58,506 bases of DNA, from positions 1-58,506 of the forward strand of contig JALSGT010000100.1 in the NCBI GenBank assembly GCA_026982555.1. Reading direction: 5' to 3'. Positions 17,960-28,252 of the stretch are shown here, piece after piece. The notes beneath the pieces were generated by a model. It was not told the origin of the DNA. It did no database searches and worked only from the letters and a program-made list of their open reading frames with translations. Origin of the DNA: Chromatiales bacterium. Lineage in GTDB: Bacteria > Pseudomonadota > Gammaproteobacteria > SZUA-152. The stretch's first letter is position 1. The number at the start of each line of letters is the position of its first letter. Made by a program: the position numbers and the translations under genes.

Positions 17960-19018
17960 CTAAGACTGTCGGCTAGCCACCAGCGCAGCTCCTTTTAACC
18001 CCACTTGCGGATTCAACACCAACCTCACCGGTATCGTTTTCATTATTTGTTGCATTGGGCCTTTATCTTGAAAGGCCGCAAGAAATGTCCCGCGGGAAAA
18101 ACAATCCTGAATTTTAACTGCTATCCCGCCCGCAATATAAACACCACCCGTTGCCAAACAGGTCAAAGCAACGTTACCCGCCTGGGTGCCATAAACCGCC
18201 ACGAACAAATCCAAAGCACGCCCGGCCAATGAATCTGTAACAGATATCCCTGCTTCGCCCACTACCGCCGCTGCATCACCCGCAACCATTGCAGCGTTTA
18301 ATGTTTCACTCACATCCGCTGGATATTTATCCGCAAGATAATGATAAATATTCACCAGCCCCCGGCCGGAAAGCACATCTTCCACACTCACACGCGCCTG
18401 TTGTTTTGCTAAAAAAGACAATAAACCCCGTTGCTCATCACTACCGGGTGCAAAGTCAGCATGCCCGCCTTCTGAAGAAATAACGTTATAGTGGCCATCA
18501 TTTATTTCTCCACACCATACCAGTAAAGCCTGACCAAGCCCGGTGCCAGCACCAATGACAACTCTTGGCGCCATCATTTCACCGGTCGGCATATCACCTT
18601 TCTGAAGTAACAAAGTTTCATCATCAGCCAGCATTTCAAGGCCAAATGCAATGGCTTGAAAATCATTGATTAAATACAGGTGACGCAACTGATGCTGTCT
18701 CGCCAACTGTTGTGCATCCAGCCTCCAGGGAAGATTGGTCACCTTGGCCGTATCATTCCCGGTTAAACTATTTTCCACCGGGCCAGCCACACCGATACAA
18801 CCCTGCATGACCGGGGGTAGTTTTTCCTGTTGTGCTGCCTGTAAAAATTCTTGCAATAAAATATCAAAACAAGTGTATTGCGCACTAACATAACGTCGCT
18901 CAAATAAAACGGTGAAGCGATCTTTTGTTGCATAACGCTTCGCATGATGCGAGGGAGAATAGTCAGCGATTTGCAACCAGGTTTTGGTACCGCCAATATC
19001 ACCAGCCAAAATTATCAT
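17960..19018 (-). CDS. glk: Glucokinase
   Basis: Glk phosphorylates glucose with ATP. The N-terminus carries the phosphate-binding DIGGTKT (residues 7-13). Also visible are LINDFQAIAFGL, VIGAGTGLGQALLVW and SSEGGHADFAP, the glucose-site motifs of the proteobacterial glucokinase family. At 352 residues it is slightly longer than E. coli Glk (321). The start lies 2 bases after the pgl stop, so the two genes form an operon for entry into the pentose phosphate or Entner-Doudoroff route. Confidence 0.9.
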   Translation of the reverse strand: MIILAGDIGGTKTWLQIADYSPSHHAKRYATKDRFTVLFERRYVSAQYTCFDILLQEFLQAAQQEKLPPVMQGCIGVAGPVENSLTGNDTAKVTNLPWRLDAQQLARQHQLRHLYLINDFQAIAFGLEMLADDETLLLQKGDMPTGEMMAPRVVIGAGTGLGQALLVWCGEINDGHYNVISSEGGHADFAPGSDEQRGLLSFLAKQQARVSVEDVLSGRGLVNIYHYLADKYPADVSETLNAAMVAGDAAAVVGEAGISVTDSLAGRALDLFVAVYGTQAGNVALTCLATGGVYIAGGIAVKIQDCFSRGTFLAAFQDKGPMQQIMKTIPVRLVLNPQVGLKGAALVASRQS

Positions 19019-19020
19019 CG

Positions 19021-19776
19021 TTAATCCTGAATGCTTAACAGGTGTGCAGCAGCAGTATCCAAATACCAGTCCAGCTGCCCTGCCGGGTCAACCTGTTCAA
19101 TGGGGTAACACGCAACCGCATTTTTTTCTGCTGAAAAAATATCTGCCAGAATTTTTGCCTTGGCATTACCTGCCACCAATATGGCAACATGATTCGCCGC
19201 ATTGATTGCCGGGAAAGTAAGGCTTATGCGCCACGCATCCAATTTCTGCACAAACTGCGCAGCCACGGGCTTTATCAATTCATGCAGAATTTCCGTATCG
19301 GGAAACAACGATGCCGTGTGGCCATCTTCCCCCATACCCAGTAATACAAGATCAAATACCGGACAATCGTTAACATCCCGGGGTACTGTATCGTGAAGCA
19401 ATGACTCATATCGCGCCACATTTTGTTCCACAGAAAAGTCCGCGGAAAACATGGCATGTATATGTTCAGGCATCAGCGGCACTGCGGACAACAGCGTCTC
19501 TTTAGCCATACGATAATTACTCTCTGAATGATCCTGCGGCACGCAGCGCTCATCGCCAAAATATATGTGCGTGTTGTGCCAGCAGCGCTCATCAACAACT
19601 GATTGTTGCGCCAGTTTTTTATAAAAATTTCGGGGAGTGCTGCCACCAGCCAGTGCTACATGAAAAGCACCATGATCAGCAATGGCCGCATGCGCGATCA
19701 ATTGCCACTGTTTTTCAAGAGCGGCATAAAGCGCGTCAATATTTTCAAATATGTGTGAGCTTCCATTCATCGGCAT
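19021..19776 (-). CDS. pgl: 6-phosphogluconolactonase
   Basis: Pgl (DevB type) hydrolyses 6-phosphogluconolactone. Typical motifs are FHVALAGGSTPRNFYKKLA, IYFGDERCVPQDHSESNYRMA and LVLLGMGEDGHTASLFP. Starts at 19776 (ATG after GAGGGACAGGG) and 19770 are both possible; an upstream frame runs to 19791. It is the first gene of the pgl-glk operon. zwf, which usually precedes it, is not adjacent. Confidence 0.9.
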   Translation of the reverse strand: MPMNGSSHIFENIDALYAALEKQWQLIAHAAIADHGAFHVALAGGSTPRNFYKKLAQQSVVDERCWHNTHIYFGDERCVPQDHSESNYRMAKETLLSAVPLMPEHIHAMFSADFSVEQNVARYESLLHDTVPRDVNDCPVFDLVLLGMGEDGHTASLFPDTEILHELIKPVAAQFVQKLDAWRISLTFPAINAANHVAILVAGNAKAKILADIFSAEKNAVACYPIEQVDPAGQLDWYLDTAAAHLLSIQD

Positions 19777-19923
19777 TACCCTGTCCCTCAAAGAAACCAG
19801 CGTTGAAATGAATCAGCCGATACTACCAAACCAAGTCGGTTGTATTCTGGAAAAGAATATTTCATGCCATGTCCTGACCGTCACATAAACCAAGACTATT
19901 GTATCGACAGAACTAACTGAAAA

Positions 19924-20634
19924 TTAATGTCCGGGAGGAGGCTCTCTTTGAGCACGAGAGGAATTGGGTTTTGGTGCAAAAGGCCGCACATATTGCACAA
20001 AATAATCACGCGCCCGCTTTTTGAGTGCTTCAAGCACTGCCACACCTTCCTCGCCTTGCTCTTTCAGAGCGGTCTCGATCACCAGACGATTTTCAAACCC
20101 TGCCCGGTAACCTTGTGCCGCTGCCACATGAAACCACAAATAGGCCTGTTCAATATTCTGTGGAATACTGATGCCATCGGCATACATCACCCCCAGGTTG
20201 ATTTGTGCCAGACCCTGTCCTTGTTTCGCCGCCTTTTTATACCACTCAAAAGCCTTTGGCAGATCTTTCGTGACCGACTCACCGCTATCATACATATGCG
20301 CCAGATAATACTGTGCATCCGGTATTCCCTGCTCCGCAGCTTGCTGAAACCACTTGAAACTGGCACCCATGTCTTTTTCCACACCTTTGCCGGTGCGATA
20401 CAGCATGGCCAGATTATATTGTGCCTCTGCGTTTCCCGCTTCTGCCAAACGTGAAAATATGGTAAATGCCTCGGCATAATCGCCATTATCCACAGCCGTA
20501 ACTCCAGCATCTATCGGGGAATCACTTGCGGCATCGACCGAAGTAGCAGCATGCACTGCAAGCACCGGAGAAATAACAAGTACGCAGCCCAGTAAAAACC
20601 GGGCTACACAATAACGTCGTTGAAAATACTGCAT
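19924..20634 (-). CDS. Secreted Sel1-repeat protein
   Basis: The ATG at 20634 with a GGAAG site gives a signal peptide (FLLGCVLVISPVLAVHA); the frame extends to a TTG at 20658 that is less likely. Three to four Sel1 (TPR-like) repeats of about 36 residues follow, such as AEAQYNLAMLYRTGKGVEKD and DAQYYLAHMYDSGESVTKD. The fold is a helical solenoid for protein contacts, here in the periplasm. The partner is unknown. The C-terminus is Pro/Arg-rich. Confidence 0.85.
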   Translation of the reverse strand: MQYFQRRYCVARFLLGCVLVISPVLAVHAATSVDAASDSPIDAGVTAVDNGDYAEAFTIFSRLAEAGNAEAQYNLAMLYRTGKGVEKDMGASFKWFQQAAEQGIPDAQYYLAHMYDSGESVTKDLPKAFEWYKKAAKQGQGLAQINLGVMYADGISIPQNIEQAYLWFHVAAAQGYRAGFENRLVIETALKEQGEEGVAVLEALKKRARDYFVQYVRPFAPKPNSSRAQREPPPGH

Positions 20635-20704
20635 AAATAATCTTCCGTAGATAGCCAAATACCCACGTTAACCGTTTTACACAAAAATTCAAGAAAAACC
20701 TGAA

Positions 20705-21247
20705 TCAAACCCCCACAGATTTCATCCATTTTTTCAGCGATAGATTGGGGGCAGGAGGTTTAAGCCCACGAGGAAGCCGGGTGCCAATGGCATCACAGCG
20801 CACACGTATGGCCTTGCGGAAAGCGCCTTCATAACCGTACTTGCGCACTGAAAAAGAAACATTGCGCTGTTTGCCTTTTTCCATAAATCGCGCACTCCAG
20901 TGTACACGTAAACTGCCTGCCTTATCTGCCATGGAAAGTGTTACACCTACCAAGCCGCTGGTACTGCGACAGTCCACACTATGTTCGCGGGTTTTGCGCA
21001 TATGCACCGGAACAATTTTATTTTTCTTCACAACTTTATCACGATGAGCCTGAGCTTCAAGCTTCGCCTTGGTTTTGCTGCCATACACACCATCAGAAAA
21101 TAATTTTGATTCAACGGGCTTTGAATCTTTGTAAACACGCACCCACCAGCCATGGGTATTACCGTGATCCATGCGCGTTATATAGGTCAGGCCAAGTCCT
21201 TTTGATTTTTTTCTTACGGTTTTTTTACTGGATTTTTTAATAGCCAC
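20705..21247 (-). CDS. AP2-like domain protein with basic N-terminus
   Basis: The start is GTG at 21247 with AGAGGAA 9 bases before. The first 16 residues are Lys/Arg-rich. Two AP2/ERF-like units follow: about 17-75 (HGNTHGWWVRVYKD) and about 95-160 (SGLVGVTLS, then NVSFSVRKYGYEGAFRKAI). In bacteria AP2 domains are mostly DNA-binding parts of homing endonucleases or phage proteins, but no nuclease domain is fused here. The protein probably binds nucleic acid in the cytoplasm. The domain call is by eye. Confidence 0.65.
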   Translation of the reverse strand: MAIKKSSKKTVRKKSKGLGLTYITRMDHGNTHGWWVRVYKDSKPVESKLFSDGVYGSKTKAKLEAQAHRDKVVKKNKIVPVHMRKTREHSVDCRSTSGLVGVTLSMADKAGSLRVHWSARFMEKGKQRNVSFSVRKYGYEGAFRKAIRVRCDAIGTRLPRGLKPPAPNLSLKKWMKSVGV

Positions 21248-21481
21248 TGTAGAATTCCTCTATACGCTGTCATGATTTCGCCAGCAGTTTTGTGTTGTAG
21301 TTGTAGTATGCAACCCATAACGACTGAGGCCAGACTGTACGCCCTATTGATTCTGTGGCAGCATTAAAATGTCTTGCAATGGAGTAACTATTCCACGTCA
21401 TTTTGACTGGCCACGAAATAAATACGACACACATTCAAACCTGAATTCCAAACACGAATGGGTTTATGTAGTTGAGGCTTG

Positions 21482-21739
21482 TTATTTTTCATCCGCGGAT
21501 TCACCGGCTTTTTCCATTTTTTTCCAATATGCGTCACTGACTTTACAGTCCAGCAACGCCATCGCGGCCACGGCCACGATGGAAATAATCACCAGATAAT
21601 GCGTTATGCTCAGATCACCCACATTAAAATAGATATATGCCGAGCATGCTGCCAATACCGAATAAATACCTAACCGTATCGGCACAATCCACGCCTTAGG
21701 CAAAGCACTGCTCTTCTCTTCTTCCTTTTTTATATTCAA
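21482..21739 (-). CDS. Small two-helix membrane protein, unknown
   Basis: The protein has two hydrophobic segments (IRLGIYSVLAACSAYIYF and YLVIISIVAVAAMALL), a short loop and a charged tail, YWKKMEKAGESADEK. I recognise no family. No ATG is available: TTG 21739 has GGAGG 11 bases ahead, and TTG 21757 lies just over that site. The gene stands alone between the AP2-like and DUF1631 genes. Confidence 0.5.
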   Translation of the reverse strand: MNIKKEEEKSSALPKAWIVPIRLGIYSVLAACSAYIYFNVGDLSITHYLVIISIVAVAAMALLDCKVSDAYWKKMEKAGESADEK

Positions 21740-22152
21740 CGTTCTGCAAGCCTCCAAGTTCCAGTTATTGCAGTAACGTTGTTAGCAAAAAACGGCATAA
21801 CAGCCGCCGTGCTTTGAATAATAGAACATAAGTAACAAGGTGCAAGCACTTTAGTAATCTTTTTGTAGTTGGCTCTGTAGCTGGCGCTAATTAGCCCTGG
21901 TTACGCATATTTTATTAAAAGCGGTCAACGTTAACTGATTTTGGCAAAGTGTAACATAGGTCATATTTACAGGGTAAAAAACACCATTTGACTTGCATAT
22001 TTATCCTTTTTTTGTTCAATAACAGAACTGTGATTCTCATCACGACAACAGTGCGCAAACAATCACACCACTTGGCCGATAACCACAATAGAATATGGAG
22101 TGTCAGTAATAGCATCGTAGCGGATAACCAAACCCACCGGCCAGGCGACATT
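21740..22152. other. Intergenic region upstream of the DUF1631 gene
   Basis: No gene is recognised. The plus-strand frame of the DUF1631 gene stays open back to 21988, but the extension has no family features and starts with a hydrophobic, low-quality stretch. The region is AT-rich up to about 22010 and probably holds promoters for both flanking genes. Confidence 0.4.
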
Positions 22153-24555
22153 ATGAACAAGCAACGCAACATCATTGACTTTACTTCCACTACTCGCCGC
22201 TCCACCAGTAGCGAACCCGGCATTACCCTGCCTCAATTAGTGATCTCCGCCCAGCGATCCATAAAACATCAGTTGCGCCAACTATTACCAGCTTTTTTTT
22301 CCCGGATCGACGACAGCCTGTTTGATATGGCTGACAAAGCGGAAAGCAACCAGCAGCAAACCCTGTATTTTGACGCCATGCGTGAAGTACGCTTGCAAAA
22401 AAATGCTATGCAGGATGCTTATTTTAAAGCGCTTGCGGAAACATTCCAACATTCGCTAAGCCACAACACCATACCGCAAATAAAAGCAGCGGACTCATTA
22501 GACCAGGCCGGACTTATGCAAGATGAACAGCTGGAAGAATCACTGGCTATCACCAATATGGTCACCAATGCTGAAAGTCGCTACAAAGAAGCATTATTTG
22601 GACTTACTGCAAGACTGAATTTCCTGATTGAAGATATTGAAATCACCAAAGATAATAACCCTCTGCGTCCAGAAGCTTTATTTAATGCCTTCGTACCCGC
22701 TGTGAAACTCATGGATGCGGATATTAAGGTGCGTTTAGTCATTTACAAATTATTCGATAAATTTGTCGCACAAAAAATAGGCCCAATGTACGACAACGTC
22801 AACGCCGACTTGATTGCTTCTGGTGTACTGCCGCGCATCAAAAGCACTGTGCGCAAATCGGAAGACGACTACAGCAATCCCCATACTGCTATTCCTGCAA
22901 ATGCTGCACAACCTATGAACAACATAGCATCAGAGGCAGGCACACCCCAGAACATGCCAGTGTTCGATCCTAATCAACCGGAAGGCATATTCAATTCATT
23001 ACAACAACTCCTCTCCATGACCCGTGCAGCCCCGACCGCTGGCACGGTAACAACGGAAATGGCAACAGGAGGTGTGACTGGTGGCACAGGCACAGCACCC
23101 ACCACAGGCGATGAAATCACTAACGGCAATGCAGTGACTTACGCGCCTCAACAAGTATTAACCGCACTCAGTCAGATTCAGGCTTCCGGTGATTCAGTAT
23201 TGCAGCAATCACAACAACAGCAACCCAGCGCCAACATTATTAAATCCACAGTAATCGAAACCATTGCCGCAACCCAGGCAGGTGATGGTAAAGAAATCGC
23301 CCAGGCTGATACTGATGCGATTGATATCGTTAGCATGCTGTTTGATTTCATCCTTGATGACCCCAGTCTGCCAGACAATCTCAAGGCTCAAATTGCCCGC
23401 TTACAAATCCCCTTGCTCAAGGTTGCCATTATTGACAAGGACTTTTTCGCCAAAAAGGCTCATCCGGCCCGGCAACTATTGAATGAACTGGCTTACGCTG
23501 GCAGTGGCCTGGAAGAAATGGACCCGGAAGAAGATGCGGTCTTTCAAATGGTCAGTTATGTCGTTGATTCCATTCTTGCGGAATTTGAAGAAAATACTGA
23601 AATTTTTTCCACCCTGCACGATGAATTTGTGGATTTCATTGAAAAAGAACGTGAATCCAACAAGCTGGCGGGTGAGATGCTGGAAAATGCCAAAGACCGG
23701 GTGGCCGGCGAAATCCAACGCCGTATCACCGATAATAGTGTGCCACCGCTGGTTAGCATTATTTTGATTGATGCCTGGAAAGATGTACTCATCCACCTTT
23801 ATTTACGTGATGGCGATGAAAGTACTGGCTGGAATACTGCGCTACAGGTAGCCGATGATCTGATCTGGAGTGTGCAACCCAAGCTATCACTGAACGAGCG
23901 CCAACGCCTTGTCAAAATTATCCCTCGGGTACTTAATGGTTTGCGTGATGGCTTGACCCTGATTCAATTTGATCACGAAGCTACCGAGAAATTGTTTACC
24001 GGTCTCGAAGACTTGCACCTGGCCAGCTTGCGTGGCGGATTGAGCGCACAAACCCCAGAGACTAAACCAGCCACAGCAACGCCAAGCAATCTCGACGATG
24101 ATGATTTTGGTATCGATATGTCCACCCTGCCGGAGGCTGACAATACAAACACTGCACAAACCGGGGAAAACAGTTTTATCGAAGAAATTATTCTCGCCTC
24201 GACCCAGCCTCTACCCTGGGATAACGAAGACCTCAATGCCAGCCCGTACGCAGAAGAAATTAAAGACATGGCGCTAGGCACCTGGGTGGAATTTACCAAC
24301 GCTGAAACCAACGTCTGTAGCCGGGGAAAACTGGCCTGGAAATGTGACTTTACCGGCGAATATACTTTTGTAGATCGCAAATACAAAGTGGTGGCCGACC
24401 TCTCCAACCGTAAACTTATCGAGGAATTTGAATCAGGCCGCGCCAGCTTTGTGGATGACGTGCCACTGTTTGATCGGGCACTGGATTCGGTTATTGGTGG
24501 CATTAAACGCGCGCTGAATAATAAAAATTCTGCCGAAGATGCCGTCCTTCATTAA
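22153..24555 (+). CDS. DUF1631 family protein
   Basis: The ATG at 22153 begins an 800-residue protein typical of DUF1631, a large family found mainly in beta- and gammaproteobacteria and often mislabelled thymidine phosphorylase. Conserved features include SRIDDSLFDMADKAESNQQQ, LALLDFDEIE-like helical segments, and a C-terminal GTWVEFTN...RGKLAWK unit resembling a PilZ/SH3-like barrel. The centre (about 290-390) is a Gln/Ala/Thr-rich, low-complexity linker. No enzyme motif is seen. The stop codon lies inside the left end of a repeat element. Confidence 0.8.
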   Translation: MNKQRNIIDFTSTTRRSTSSEPGITLPQLVISAQRSIKHQLRQLLPAFFSRIDDSLFDMADKAESNQQQTLYFDAMREVRLQKNAMQDAYFKALAETFQHSLSHNTIPQIKAADSLDQAGLMQDEQLEESLAITNMVTNAESRYKEALFGLTARLNFLIEDIEITKDNNPLRPEALFNAFVPAVKLMDADIKVRLVIYKLFDKFVAQKIGPMYDNVNADLIASGVLPRIKSTVRKSEDDYSNPHTAIPANAAQPMNNIASEAGTPQNMPVFDPNQPEGIFNSLQQLLSMTRAAPTAGTVTTEMATGGVTGGTGTAPTTGDEITNGNAVTYAPQQVLTALSQIQASGDSVLQQSQQQQPSANIIKSTVIETIAATQAGDGKEIAQADTDAIDIVSMLFDFILDDPSLPDNLKAQIARLQIPLLKVAIIDKDFFAKKAHPARQLLNELAYAGSGLEEMDPEEDAVFQMVSYVVDSILAEFEENTEIFSTLHDEFVDFIEKERESNKLAGEMLENAKDRVAGEIQRRITDNSVPPLVSIILIDAWKDVLIHLYLRDGDESTGWNTALQVADDLIWSVQPKLSLNERQRLVKIIPRVLNGLRDGLTLIQFDHEATEKLFTGLEDLHLASLRGGLSAQTPETKPATATPSNLDDDDFGIDMSTLPEADNTNTAQTGENSFIEEIILASTQPLPWDNEDLNASPYAEEIKDMALGTWVEFTNAETNVCSRGKLAWKCDFTGEYTFVDRKYKVVADLSNRKLIEEFESGRASFVDDVPLFDRALDSVIGGIKRALNNKNSAEDAVLH

Positions 24556-24717
24556 ACCTAAAGTCCGCCGTTGAACGGGCGGTAGAGTGCGTTGAGTTTT
24601 GTGGCGGGCAAGGCGTAACGAGAAGTAATAGCCCCTGCTATCGCGATGATGCGAACGCAGCCAGGCGCAAAAGGCAACGTGCTATACCGACCGGTCAACT
24701 GTGAAATCCAGGTTAAA
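24552..24717. repeat. MITE-like element, copy B
   Basis: This second copy fills the gap between the DUF1631 gene and cysG exactly. The ends are degenerate inverted repeats (TTAAACCTAAAGTCCGCC on the left, GAAATCCAGGTTAAAC on the right). The TAA stops of both convergent genes lie in these ends (24553-24555 and, on the minus strand, 24713-24715). The core shares the ordered blocks listed for copy A; GTAGAGTGCG is at 24582-24591. It may also act as a terminator through its imperfect palindromic core. Confidence 0.8.
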
Positions 24718-26116
24718 CATTACCTACCGTTTTTGCACCACCAAACCAGGCCAGTTTTTTATGCAATGCCACCACTTCACCAACAATAATCAATGTCGGC
24801 GGTTTGATGGTAGTGCTATCAATTAATCCCGGCATACTGCCCAGCGTACCCGACAACACCTTTTGTTCGCGTGTTGTGGCTTTTTGCACCAATGCTATGG
24901 GTGTATCCATCGACAGGCCGTGCTCGACTAATTTTTCACACAGGGTTTTCACACCCAACAGGCCCATATATACCACCAGGGTTTGATGCGGTTGCGCCAG
25001 AGCGGGCCAATTGAGATTCATGCTGCCATCTTTGAGGTGACCGGTAACAAAAGTAACAGATTGCGCATAGTCACGATGGGTCAACGGAATACCAGCATAG
25101 GAGGCTGCGCCCGCAGCTGCCGTAATACCCGGCACAATCTGGAAACGGACACCTTCCTGCATCAGCGTTTCAATTTCTTCTCCACCACGACCGAAAATAA
25201 ATGGATCACCTCCCTTCAGGCGTAATACACGCTTACCTTTTTTGGCAATGCGAGCTAACAGTAAATTGATGTCTTCCTGCGGCAGTGTATGTTGGTCACG
25301 TTTTTTACCCACATAAATCAGATCAGCATCACGACGTGCCATATCAAGAATTTCAGCAGAAACCAGACGGTCGTAAACAATCACATCAGCCTGCTGCAAT
25401 AAACGCAGCGCACGAAAAGTCAGTAAATCAGGATCACCTGGCCCGGCACCCACCAGATACACTTCACCTCGTTCTTCTGCAACCTGCGCAGCATCCACGG
25501 CAGTATGCATGGCTTCGCGTGCGGCGGCTTCTTTACCCGCAAAAATCAGTTCGGCAATGGAGCCCTGTGCCACCTCTTCCCAAAAATGCCGACGCTTTCC
25601 TTCATCTGTCAGCTTATCTTTCACTTTGCCACGAAATTCATTCATCAGTGCTGCCAGGCGACCGTAAGCAGATGGAATCAATGTTTCCAGACGTGCGCGT
25701 AACAGCCGTGCTAGAACAGGTGATGCTCCTCCGGTAGACACAGCTACCTGTACTGGTGAGCGATCAATAATCGATGGCACAATAAAACTGCTCAGTTTGG
25801 GCTGATCCACCACGTTAACGGGGATGCAACGGGCATGTGCCAAATCAGAAACATGTTTATTCACAGCATGATCATCGGTGCCTGCAACAATCAATGCGCA
25901 AGTTTCAATGTCCGCATCTTCGAAATCACGCGCTACGTGAAAAACTTCGTTGTTGACAACACGATTTTTCAGGCTCTCACACAATTCCGGCGACACCACT
26001 TTTACTTCAGCACCGGCACGAAACAATAACGACACTTTGCGTGCCGCCACATCACCGCCACCGACGACCAGACAACGTTTGCCATGAAGATCAAAAAAAA
26101 CGGGGAAATATTGCAT
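24713..26116 (-). CDS. cysG: Sirohaem synthase (uroporphyrinogen methyltransferase / dehydrogenase / ferrochelatase)
   Basis: The product has both halves of CysG. The N-terminal dehydrogenase/chelatase part shows FPVFFDLHGKRCLVVGGGDVAARK. The C-terminal methyltransferase part shows VYLVGAGPGDPDLLTFRA, VYDRLVS, RLKGGDPFIFGRGGEE, PGITAAAGAASYAGIPLTHR and FVTGH. It makes sirohaem for sulfite or nitrite reductase. The length (467) matches E. coli CysG (457). It is next to serS, as in several gammaproteobacteria. Its last codons run into the repeat element, so the C-terminus may have been altered by the insertion. Confidence 0.95.
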   Translation of the reverse strand: MQYFPVFFDLHGKRCLVVGGGDVAARKVSLLFRAGAEVKVVSPELCESLKNRVVNNEVFHVARDFEDADIETCALIVAGTDDHAVNKHVSDLAHARCIPVNVVDQPKLSSFIVPSIIDRSPVQVAVSTGGASPVLARLLRARLETLIPSAYGRLAALMNEFRGKVKDKLTDEGKRRHFWEEVAQGSIAELIFAGKEAAAREAMHTAVDAAQVAEERGEVYLVGAGPGDPDLLTFRALRLLQQADVIVYDRLVSAEILDMARRDADLIYVGKKRDQHTLPQEDINLLLARIAKKGKRVLRLKGGDPFIFGRGGEEIETLMQEGVRFQIVPGITAAAGAASYAGIPLTHRDYAQSVTFVTGHLKDGSMNLNWPALAQPHQTLVVYMGLLGVKTLCEKLVEHGLSMDTPIALVQKATTREQKVLSGTLGSMPGLIDSTTIKPPTLIIVGEVVALHKKLAWFGGAKTVGNV

Positions 26117-26187
26117 GAAAACCCTTTTACGACTTTTAGTGTTATATTTTATCCAGGCGATTCAGATGAGCGATGCCCACCCTGCGA

Positions 26188-27495
<1,308 letters not shown>

Positions 27496-27514
27496 TTAAA
27501 GAATCTGTTTATCG

Positions 27515-27850
27515 TTATTTTGCATTTTTAGCGACATTCAGCGTTGCAGACCAACTCACAATATGTCCTGGCCCCACCACTTGGTAAAGATAGTCAATCA
27601 TTTCACTGGCTTTGTCCGGTTCATCAAAAAATTCAATAACGACAGGCAAGTCCAGAGACAAATCCATTAAAGATGAGGAATGAATAGTCCCTGACTGACC
27701 AAACCCGGCAATGCCGCGAAATACGGTGACACCACGCACCTTTCCCCAGTCGTTGAGTCGCTTAAGCAGAGTCTGCAAGTGCGCTTCAGCTTCAGTAAGG
27801 TAAACACGCACCACCGTCACTTCAACACCCGTCATTTCAATATCAGTCAT
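27515..27850 (-). CDS. DUF190 protein, companion of the fluoride channel
   Basis: The ATG at 27850 overlaps the crcB stop by 4 bases and has a GGGGAGG site. The 111-residue product has the PII-like fold of DUF190: VRVYLTEAEAHLQTLLKRL, FRGIAGFG and LPVVIEFFDEPDKASEMI. It is often found beside crcB and may bind a small ligand. It probably supports fluoride export, which is inferred from linkage only. Confidence 0.88.
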   Translation of the reverse strand: MTDIEMTGVEVTVVRVYLTEAEAHLQTLLKRLNDWGKVRGVTVFRGIAGFGQSGTIHSSSLMDLSLDLPVVIEFFDEPDKASEMIDYLYQVVGPGHIVSWSATLNVAKNAK

Positions 27851-28218
27851 AATGACCTCCCCGCCAGTATGCCAACCCAGGCAGCGCCAAGACACAACAC
27901 CACACTGAGCAACACATTCAATAACGCTTTAATAAGTTCACCCTCTTCTATCAGATTAAGTGTCTCGATAGAAAATGTGGAAAAGGTGGTAAAAGCCCCC
28001 AGCAAACCCACCAACAATGCTGCTCGCCAGTGTGCCCCCAACGCCAGTTTGTCCACCAGCAAGACATATAACAGCCCCATCAATAAAGAGCCCAGCACAT
28101 TGACAGCCAATGTCCCATAGGGAAAAGTACGCCCCACCAGGGTATAAATGCCGTTAGACATCCAGAAGCGCAACAACGCGCCAACCGCACCACCCGCCGC
28201 AATAGCTAGCGCCTGCAC
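27847..28218 (-). CDS. crcB: Fluoride channel CrcB/Fluc
   Basis: This small four-helix membrane protein (123 residues) forms a dual-topology dimer that exports fluoride. Signature motifs are GGAVGALLRFW, TLAVNVLGSLLMG (with the conserved Asn) and GLLGAFTTFSTFSIE, holding the Phe residues that line the path. It has no fluoride riboswitch of its own; it is 34 bases from rarA and seems to be in the same transcript. Confidence 0.93.
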   Translation of the reverse strand: MQALAIAAGGAVGALLRFWMSNGIYTLVGRTFPYGTLAVNVLGSLLMGLLYVLLVDKLALGAHWRAALLVGLLGAFTTFSTFSIETLNLIEEGELIKALLNVLLSVVLCLGAAWVGILAGRSL

Positions 28219-28252
28219 GAGTGTAAAAACCCCTGTATATCAATAGTTGATT

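Noticed and set aside
28219-28252. Fluoride riboswitch ahead of crcB
   Set aside because: Only 34 bases separate crcB from rarA, and the GGCGAUGG...pseudoknot signature is absent.
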